Assembly: GCA_026990095.1 (NCBI GenBank)
Contig: JALSIL010000380.1
Coordinates: forward strand, 1-14,158
Source: Lysobacterales bacterium
Lineage (GTDB): Bacteria > Pseudomonadota > Gammaproteobacteria > Xanthomonadales > Marinicellaceae
Direction: 5' to 3'
DNA length: 14,158 nt
The stretch's first letter is position 1. Each line of letters starts with the position of its first letter. Position numbers and translations under genes: made by a program. Shown in pieces: positions 1 to 5,202 of the stretch. The notes beneath the pieces were generated by a model. It had not been told where the DNA came from and ran no database searches. It saw only the letters and a program-made list of their open reading frames with translations.

Positions 1-1
1 T

Positions 2-412
2 CAATACATTATCCCTTTTGGTCATGCCAACAAAATCACCCAGGGAAACCACTTAACGGTTGTAACGTGGGGTGGAATGGTTCATCGCTGCCATAAGGCT
101 GTTGAACAATCTGGACTGCCCATTGATTTAATTGATTTGCGCACTTTACGCCCGTGGGACAAAGACATGGTATTAGACTCTGTTAAAAAAACCAACCGTT
201 GCCTTATTGTTCATGAAGACAATATTTCTGCAGGATTTGGAGCCGAAATCGCTGCCACTCTCGCAAAAGAGGCCTTCTATGATTTAGATGCACCCATTGA
301 GCGCCTTGCTATGCCAGATATTGGCAACCCACATGAACCCAACCTCATGAATGCGGTTGTTCCGACTACTGAAAAGATACTGCTTGCTATTCTTGAATTG
401 GATAAAGCCTAA
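2..412 (+). CDS. 2-oxoacid dehydrogenase E1 component, beta subunit (3' part)
   Basis: The frame is open from base 2, so the 5' end lies outside the window; 136 C-terminal residues are visible out of the roughly 325 usual for the family. The protein is the beta chain of the thiamine-diphosphate decarboxylase (E1) of a pyruvate, branched-chain 2-oxoacid or acetoin dehydrogenase complex, in the cytosol. Recognisable transketolase C-terminal features are the strand ending VVTWGGMVH, the segment IDLIDLRTLRPWD, the stretch IVHEDNISAGFGAEIAA and the ending PHEPNLMNAVVPTTEKI. The methionine at base 77 is internal, because homologous sequence continues upstream of it. Its stop codon overlaps the E2 start (TAATG), so translation is coupled. 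Substrate specificity cannot be read from this fragment. Confidence 0.93.
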   Translation, partial: QYIIPFGHANKITQGNHLTVVTWGGMVHRCHKAVEQSGLPIDLIDLRTLRPWDKDMVLDSVKKTNRCLIVHEDNISAGFGAEIAATLAKEAFYDLDAPIERLAMPDIGNPHEPNLMNAVVPTTEKILLAILELDKA

Positions 413-1584
413 TGAGTTTAGTTAATATTGTTTTAGATGAAGAACAGCGAGAAGGTACTACCGCTACAGTTGCCCAATGGTTGATTAGTGAAGGTGATTT
501 TATTGAAATAAATGAACCACTGGTAGAGCTAGAGACCGACAAAGTCATGATGGAAATAGTCGCCCCCGTTTCAGGTGTTTTATCAACAATCAACTTAACT
601 TCGGGTGATGAAATACAAGGCGACATGGTTTTAGGGGTTATTGATTCCAGCATTCACAACAAAGATTCAACTGTTAAACAAACCACCCCAAGCCAAGCTA
701 TCTCCCATGAAGTTAACACACAAAATAAAACAGCACAAAACAAGGCAACCTCTCCTGCCGTTCGTCGATTATTAACGCAACATAATCTCAATATAAAAGA
801 CATTCACGGTACAGGCAAAGACCATCGGGTAACCAGTCGTGATATACACTCCTACCTTAAAAATAAACCCTGCTTAAATACCAACAAAAACAGTAAACTT
901 ATACCATTAAATGCCATGCGTAAAAGCATTGCCAAGCACATGGTAAAAAGCTTGTTGCATACGGCACCCCACGTTACTTCCGTGTTTAATTTAGATTTAT
1001 CCACTATTATTGCTCACCGAAACACCAATAAAGAAAAATTCTTACAACAAAAAGCCAACTTAACCTTCACTGCCTATTTTATTGCGGCATCAACAATTGC
1101 CATTAAAGAAGTGCCACTAATCAATTCGCAATTACACCAAGACAGTATTGAACTGTTTAACTCCATAAATATAGGCATTGGTACATCCTTAAATGATGAC
1201 GGCTTAATCGTGCCTGTGTTAAAAAATTGTGAAAATCGAGACTTGCTAAGTATTGCTCAAGAACTCACCCGCCTGACCAATAAAGCACGAAGTAAAACCT
1301 TAACACCACAAGATGTCCAAAACGGAACATTTACCATCTCCAATCATGGAGTCAGCGGTTCATTAATTGCCACACCCATTATCATTAATCAACCCCAATC
1401 GGCTATTTTAGGCATCGGAAAAATAGAAAAACGAGTGGTAGTAACTGAAATTAATGGGCAAGACATGATGAGCATCAAACCCATGTGTTACGTTTCATTA
1501 ACAATTGACCATCGAGTTTTGGACGCCCATCAATGCAATATGTTCCTGTCTTATTTTGTTAATACCTTAGAAAAATGGCAATAA
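412..1584 (+). CDS. 2-oxoacid dehydrogenase E2 component (dihydrolipoamide acyltransferase)
   Basis: This is the core acyltransferase of the same complex as the preceding E1; it moves the acyl group from lipoyl-lysine to coenzyme A. Domains in order are a single lipoyl domain (residues 1-78, lipoylated lysine K44 in ETDKVMMEI), a polar linker, a peripheral-subunit-binding domain (about 112-150, SPAVRRLL then VTSRDI), a second linker and the catalytic domain (about 165-390). The catalytic histidine H367 and aspartate D371 lie in DHRVLDA; the usual last residue of this motif is glycine, here alanine. At 390 residues it is a one-lipoyl E2. The start is fixed by the 1-base overlap with the E1 beta stop. 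No lipoamide dehydrogenase (E3) gene follows; the next gene is unrelated and has its own promoter. The substrate (pyruvate or branched-chain 2-oxoacids) is undetermined. Confidence 0.93.
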   Translation: MSLVNIVLDEEQREGTTATVAQWLISEGDFIEINEPLVELETDKVMMEIVAPVSGVLSTINLTSGDEIQGDMVLGVIDSSIHNKDSTVKQTTPSQAISHEVNTQNKTAQNKATSPAVRRLLTQHNLNIKDIHGTGKDHRVTSRDIHSYLKNKPCLNTNKNSKLIPLNAMRKSIAKHMVKSLLHTAPHVTSVFNLDLSTIIAHRNTNKEKFLQQKANLTFTAYFIAASTIAIKEVPLINSQLHQDSIELFNSINIGIGTSLNDDGLIVPVLKNCENRDLLSIAQELTRLTNKARSKTLTPQDVQNGTFTISNHGVSGSLIATPIIINQPQSAILGIGKIEKRVVVTEINGQDMMSIKPMCYVSLTIDHRVLDAHQCNMFLSYFVNTLEKWQ

Positions 1585-1625
1585 ATTGCTTGTTATCAAG
1601 AATTTTGTATTTTCATTAAAATAGT

Positions 1626-1654
1626 GTTAAATATTTAATATTCCGTTTTATAAT
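1626..1654 (+). promoter_or_regulatory. Putative sigma70 promoter of the TIGR02466-like oxygenase
   Basis: A consensus -10 hexamer TATAAT sits at 1649-1654, about 37 bases before the ATG at 1691. The best -35 match with a 17-base spacer is GTTAAA at 1626-1631, which is weak. The surrounding 1585-1690 gap is extremely AT-rich, so a chance TATAAT is possible. No clear Shine-Dalgarno sequence precedes the ATG. Confidence 0.4.
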
Positions 1655-1690
1655 GGATTAATATTTTATAAATAGTTCATTGGTGCAATC

Positions 1691-2347
1691 ATGAGTATTA
1701 ATTTCAAAGACGACATTCAAGTTCACGTTCCAACAACGGTTATGCTAAGGCAACACGAAGGCACCAAAAAACTTAACCTTCATTTATTAAAAATAATTGC
1801 AGATCTTGAAGATCGCTATAAAGATACAGACCAAAATGAAGTAAATTCTCAAACCATTACAACAATGGGTGGATATCAAACGCCTACAAAAATAAATTTT
1901 CTCGATATTGATAATAAACACATACAGAAGTTCAGAAAAACCATTGTCATGCCAGCAATCCAGACCTATTTGAAACATCACTTCGGACAAGCTGCATCTC
2001 AAGTTGATCCGTTTCCAAATGCTTGGGCTAATATCCTACATAAAGGCGATTGGCAAGCTCCTCATGCACATCCCTCTCCTGGAATCATTGCTAGTGGTTG
2101 TTATTATATAAAAATGCCAAAACACTTAAAAAATCCAGAAGGCTGTATCGAGTTTATCACACCAAATTTAGCCGCCTGGCATCATGGATTTCCTTATAAC
2201 CGACGCGTTGAACCTAAAGAAGGATTGATTGTTTTATTTCCACCGTGGTACGAGCATTATGTACACCCTTTCAAGAAAGACGACACTCGAGCAATTATAG
2301 CTTTTGATGTTTTACCCAATAAACCTGGGGCACAATTTGTTTTTTAA
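1691..2347 (+). CDS. Putative 2OG-Fe(II) oxygenase, TIGR02466 / 2OG-FeII_Oxy_5 type
   Basis: A 218-residue soluble protein matching a family of predicted 2-oxoglutarate- and Fe(II)-dependent oxygenases, whose substrates are, to my knowledge, not established. Diagnostic features are AWANILHKGDW, then an HxHP iron-site motif (H125, H127), then the strand SGCYYIKMP. Near the end are FPPWYEHYVHP (distal histidine H189 or H192) and R200 before AIIAFDV, where the 2OG-binding arginine is expected. The length is normal for the family. No signal peptide or membrane segment is visible. It converges on the sulfotransferase gene and ends in the same TTAA, so the two 3' ends overlap by 4 bases. Its neighbourhood suggests a role in modifying a protein or peptide together with the opposite-strand genes, but that is inference. 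Confidence 0.82.
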   Translation: MSINFKDDIQVHVPTTVMLRQHEGTKKLNLHLLKIIADLEDRYKDTDQNEVNSQTITTMGGYQTPTKINFLDIDNKHIQKFRKTIVMPAIQTYLKHHFGQAASQVDPFPNAWANILHKGDWQAPHAHPSPGIIASGCYYIKMPKHLKNPEGCIEFITPNLAAWHHGFPYNRRVEPKEGLIVLFPPWYEHYVHPFKKDDTRAIIAFDVLPNKPGAQFVF

Positions 2348-3852
2348 TTAAAAAATTCTTCGTAGTTTTTCCAACGTTGTATCCGCTGGGAGTTTATCTT
2401 TTTAGTAACACTGGCGTAACTTGGTGTATTAATATTTTTACCCTTTATTTTACTTCTATAGTCTTTTAGCCCGTTTTCCCACTTTAAACCTAAAAATTTA
2501 ATCAATTCCTTTATGTGTTCAAAAGGTTCTTCAACAAAATCTTCATACTTAACTATTTGATGCTTAATCGGGTAATTATCCACAACCATCATCCCTAACA
2601 ACATAAGCTCATCTAAATATTTTCTTGTCGTTTTCCAATCAAGAAAATAGGACATCGCATCATTTAGTGCAAAATTTTGAAAATAACAACTCAAAGAAAC
2701 ATCACGGACATCCCTTGTCGAAATAATAAATTTTGCATTTGGAAACACCCTATACAATATGCCTATATGAATTAAATTTAAGGGTAGCTTATCTATTACA
2801 ACTTCCCTATCTTTCATATTAAATTGTTGCCTTTTATCAATGTATGATTTTTGTAAATTTATAATTTCTTCTGTTGTTATTGTTTTCAGTTTATTTATTG
2901 ATTTAGGTGTTTTTAAAAAGTAATCCAAAATGTCATCTACTAGAGGCTTTTCTTCAACTGTGGATACCTGCGAATGTGCATTTAACATGTTTTCTAGTAA
3001 GGTTGTCCCTGAACGCGGAAAACCCACCATAAATGTTATCGAATGCTGGCATTGGATTAAGTTGTCAAACATAGGTTTTTGTTTAAAATAATGTGATAGG
3101 ATGTGAATTTTATCAAAAGTATAGTAATTTTTACCCGTCAATTTTTTATAACTGTAAGTTTGTTTTAGATAGTTGTTTGATTTTGTGTAATTTTTAAACG
3201 CTTTTTTGTAGTGTCCTAATCCTTCAAAACACTGCGCTTTAACCCAGTAAAATATAGATAAATTTACCTCATTCAATTTTTGTTTATTTATTGCTTTAAG
3301 TTTGTTTCTTGCTTTTTTATAACGACTTTTTCTTATGTGTAATTTTGCTAATGTTACATTAAGCCTAAAACTATTTTTATCTAAGTGCAATCCTTTTTTA
3401 GCTTCAACCTTTGCCGCCTTAATATTGTTTAATTTTTCATAATTCCAAGCCAGCATTTCATGTTTCTTAATGCTGTCTTTAATCTCATAAGACAATTCAA
3501 TTGCTTTTGCGAAGTTACCATTTAGTTCATATAAATCCACTGCCAAGGAAACTAATTCTGGAACAATTGTTTCCAACTTTTCAATCGATGCTATGGCTCT
3601 GTTGTATTCCATAAGTTTCTTAAGATTTTCTAAATAATAGAGTTGAATTGCCACCACTTCCTTTCTTTCTTTAAATGCAATTTCTAAATACCTATCAGCA
3701 TCATCATATTTTTCAAGTTTGTGCAAAGACATTCCTGCTAGCATATAAGCATCAATATTGTATTTTCTATTAATTACTTCAATGGCACATTTGTGGGAAT
3801 AATCATACAACCCCTGAGAAAAGTTGTGAAAGCCTTGTTTTAATAATTCCAT
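2344..3852 (-). CDS. TPR-repeat sulfotransferase (protein-tyrosine sulfotransferase-like)
   Basis: A PAPS-dependent sulfotransferase fused to N-terminal tetratricopeptide repeats; predicted to transfer sulfate from PAPS to a protein or peptide. Using the ATG at 3852 (502 residues), residues 1-235 are helical TPR-like repeats and 270-502 the sulfotransferase domain. The 5'-phosphosulfate loop is VGFPRSGTTLL (276-286). The 3'-phosphate motif follows IISTRDVRDVS, with R380 and S386. After the P-loop, MLNAH and then VEEKP resemble the human TPST series AMLDAH...GEET, placing a glutamate (E300/E301) where TPST has its catalytic base. An in-frame GTG at 3879 with an AGGG eight bases upstream would add nine residues; I prefer the ATG because the repeat fold begins immediately after it. 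The gene lies downstream of another oxygenase and the TonB receptor, all on one strand. No signal peptide is seen, so it acts in the cytosol. Confidence 0.88.
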   Translation of the reverse strand: MELLKQGFHNFSQGLYDYSHKCAIEVINRKYNIDAYMLAGMSLHKLEKYDDADRYLEIAFKERKEVVAIQLYYLENLKKLMEYNRAIASIEKLETIVPELVSLAVDLYELNGNFAKAIELSYEIKDSIKKHEMLAWNYEKLNNIKAAKVEAKKGLHLDKNSFRLNVTLAKLHIRKSRYKKARNKLKAINKQKLNEVNLSIFYWVKAQCFEGLGHYKKAFKNYTKSNNYLKQTYSYKKLTGKNYYTFDKIHILSHYFKQKPMFDNLIQCQHSITFMVGFPRSGTTLLENMLNAHSQVSTVEEKPLVDDILDYFLKTPKSINKLKTITTEEIINLQKSYIDKRQQFNMKDREVVIDKLPLNLIHIGILYRVFPNAKFIISTRDVRDVSLSCYFQNFALNDAMSYFLDWKTTRKYLDELMLLGMMVVDNYPIKHQIVKYEDFVEEPFEHIKELIKFLGLKWENGLKDYRSKIKGKNINTPSYASVTKKINSQRIQRWKNYEEFFN

Positions 3853-4034
3853 AACTTTGACAGCCCTACATAACAGCACATATCAACCCTTTTTCTTAAT
3901 TTCAAATCATACGTAATCAATTTATAATACCCAAAGCACGATACAGAAAACACGGTCTTTGCCCTACCAATTAAAGCCACCTCTTGTCTAATTCCGTTAT
4001 ATATTATTAAAAGAAAATTTGCATGATTTAACAT

Positions 4035-4742
4035 TTATTTTGATAAAAGCCAACCAGTTATAGCCAATCTTTGCTCTTGAGCAAAAGGCGTTACCATTGA
4101 TACAAAATGATTTTGAGGCACTTTGAAAATTGATAAGGAATTGTATTCCGGTATCATTGTTTTTTTAATCTCTCCCTTTGTGTCAAGAATATGTAATAAG
4201 CCCCCCCAATCAGGGTTCCAATTTTTTGATAACCCTATTACATAAGCATAAATACGCCCCTCATCTATATTCTCATCATTGTGCTGTGTTAAGTAATGAC
4301 CTGGTAAATATCGTGTGGCTTGGGCATTTATTTTTACCAGAGAATCATTTTGTGTCAGAATCTTAAAATAATCTTTTGTCTCTTTTGAATTTAACCATTC
4401 AAGTACATAATTTAGGTAGAGACCAGGGTTTCTTTTTTCTATGTAACCTGTAACCATCATATAAGTGTTATAAACAAATTGGAAAGGTTGTTTTGTTTGT
4501 GATATTAATTTTTGCTGTATTTCGTTTTCCAGTTTATCTATATTTTTAACGCCTTTAAACGTTTGCGGCACTGAGCCAATGAGGCAAGCTAAATCCCACT
4601 CCAGCGTGGTTGTTAAACAGTCAAATATTTTATCTGCAAACTCAATTTCAAGAAAGTTACTTATTCTCAAATAACCTTTCTTATTTAATTTCCTACTGTG
4701 TTTTTTACTGTATTTATTAATGTTTTTTTTATTGATGTGCAT
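4035..4742 (-). CDS. 2OG-Fe(II) oxygenase, prolyl-hydroxylase-like fold
   Basis: A predicted non-haem iron, 2-oxoglutarate-dependent dioxygenase of about 235 residues. The N-terminal part (KKGYLRISNFLEIEFADKIFD) is the usual lead-in of Ofd1/P4H-type enzymes. The iron site is H154-N-D156 within YLTQHNDEN and distal H212 in VPQNHFVSMV; the likely 2OG-binding arginine is R225 in RLAITGW. Substrate is unknown, but hydroxylation of a protein side chain is the family habit. I chose the ATG at 4742 because the domain starts directly after it. A TTG at 4817 preceded by AGGAA with a 10-base spacer would add 25 residues that look non-conserved. The gene is 182 bases upstream of the sulfotransferase on the same strand, with no terminator recognised between them. 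A G7 tract (4201-4207) lies between the HxD motif and the distal histidine. Confidence 0.82.
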   Translation of the reverse strand: MHINKKNINKYSKKHSRKLNKKGYLRISNFLEIEFADKIFDCLTTTLEWDLACLIGSVPQTFKGVKNIDKLENEIQQKLISQTKQPFQFVYNTYMMVTGYIEKRNPGLYLNYVLEWLNSKETKDYFKILTQNDSLVKINAQATRYLPGHYLTQHNDENIDEGRIYAYVIGLSKNWNPDWGGLLHILDTKGEIKKTMIPEYNSLSIFKVPQNHFVSMVTPFAQEQRLAITGWLLSK

Positions 4743-4855
4743 AAAATAAAGCCCATAGAATACGAATTTTATTATACTTCTTTGCCTTGATGAAGTTAAT
4801 AGTTGTTTGTTTATCAAAGATTATTAATTCCTATGCTTTAAAATCATAAATTAAT

Positions 4856-4880
4856 CTAGCCCAAATATTTCATAGGATAA
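4856..4880 (+). repeat. Left terminal inverted repeat of the MITE-like element
   Basis: It starts CTAGCCC and contains the core AATATTTCATAGGA. It matches the reverse complement of 5070-5094 except at three positions (4861, 4863, 4878). Confidence 0.6.
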
Positions 4881-5090
4881 GCTAAAAATAAGGCATTTAT
4901 CTTTAAATAACAACACCTTATCTCAACATTGTTACGGTTACACTTTGTACAAGTGGCTTTAAAGAAAAACTAGCTTCATATCTTGCACAAATATCACTAA
5001 AACCTATGAATAACTAGGTATATAGTGATATTTATGCAACCTATTTCGCTATTTTCCCTTTAAACTCCATTCTCCTATGAAATATTCGAG
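4860..5090. mobile_element. Putative MITE-like non-coding element with terminal inverted repeats
   Basis: The segments 4856-4880 and 5070-5094 are inverted copies of each other with 22 of 25 positions identical, sharing the uninterrupted core AATATTTCATAGGA (4864-4877 and, inverted, 5073-5086). Both outer ends are CTAG (4856-4859 and 5091-5094). Since CTAG is its own complement, it can be read either as the outermost repeat bases or as a 4-bp target duplication. The interior of about 190 bp has no gene-sized reading frame and carries a second inverted repeat. Size, terminal repeats and lack of coding fit a miniature inverted-repeat element. A folded regulatory RNA or a chance repeat in AT-rich DNA is the alternative. 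It sits between the receptor terminator and the downstream oxygenase. Confidence 0.5.
4983..5039. repeat. Long internal inverted repeat (17-bp arms, one mismatch)
   Basis: Arm 4983-4999 (TTGCACAAATATCACTA) is the reverse complement of 5023-5039 except for one base. A smaller nested pair, ACCTA at 5002-5006 and TAGGT at 5015-5019, lies in the 23-base spacer. It could fold as a cruciform or RNA hairpin or bind a dimeric regulator. It lies entirely within the MITE-like element. Confidence 0.65.
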
Positions 5091-5094
5091 CTAG
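5070..5094 (-). repeat. Right terminal inverted repeat of the MITE-like element
   Basis: Read on the minus strand it starts CTAGCTCG followed by the same 14-base core as the left arm. It ends 27 bases from the T-run of the receptor terminator, on the far side of that T-run from the stem. Confidence 0.6.
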
Positions 5095-5123
5095 TCTACA
5101 TGATTATTTCATCTGTTTTTGCG

Positions 5124-5157
5124 AAAAAAATAAAGCCCATCATTGATGGGCTTTATT
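5124..5157 (-). terminator. Rho-independent terminator of the TonB receptor gene
   Basis: AATAAAGCCCATCA (5129-5142) and TGATGGGCTTTATT (5144-5157) are perfect complements around a GC-containing core. On the minus strand the stem runs straight into a run of eight T (complement of 5124-5131 region, one A-T pair shared with the stem base). It begins 46 bases after the receptor stop codon, the expected place, so receptor transcripts probably end here and the downstream oxygenase needs read-through or its own promoter. Confidence 0.88.
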
Positions 5158-5202
5158 CTTTACATAATTTTCAATTTATTATGAATCTAAATTTAAATCA
5201 AC

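Noticed and set aside
1585..1620. CTTG-TTAT-CAAG hairpin just after the E2 gene as a terminator.
   Set aside because: The stem is only four base pairs and the downstream stretch is not a proper T-run.
3840..4034. A 64-residue minus-strand reading frame starting directly after the oxygenase stop and running into the sulfotransferase gene.
   Set aside because: It has no Shine-Dalgarno sequence and no recognisable domain, and it overlaps the start of the sulfotransferase in another frame.
4941..4955. CACTTTGTACAAGTG, with the palindrome TTGTACAA, as an operator.
   Set aside because: It is short and unmatched elsewhere in the window, and no regulator gene is nearby to support it.
5040..5075. 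A nine-codon minus-strand mini-frame (ATG GAG TTT...) with AGGAG just upstream, within the MITE-like element, considered as a leader or precursor peptide.
   Set aside because: The AGGAG-to-ATG distance is too short for a normal start, the peptide has no features, and the sequence is explained by the terminal repeat.
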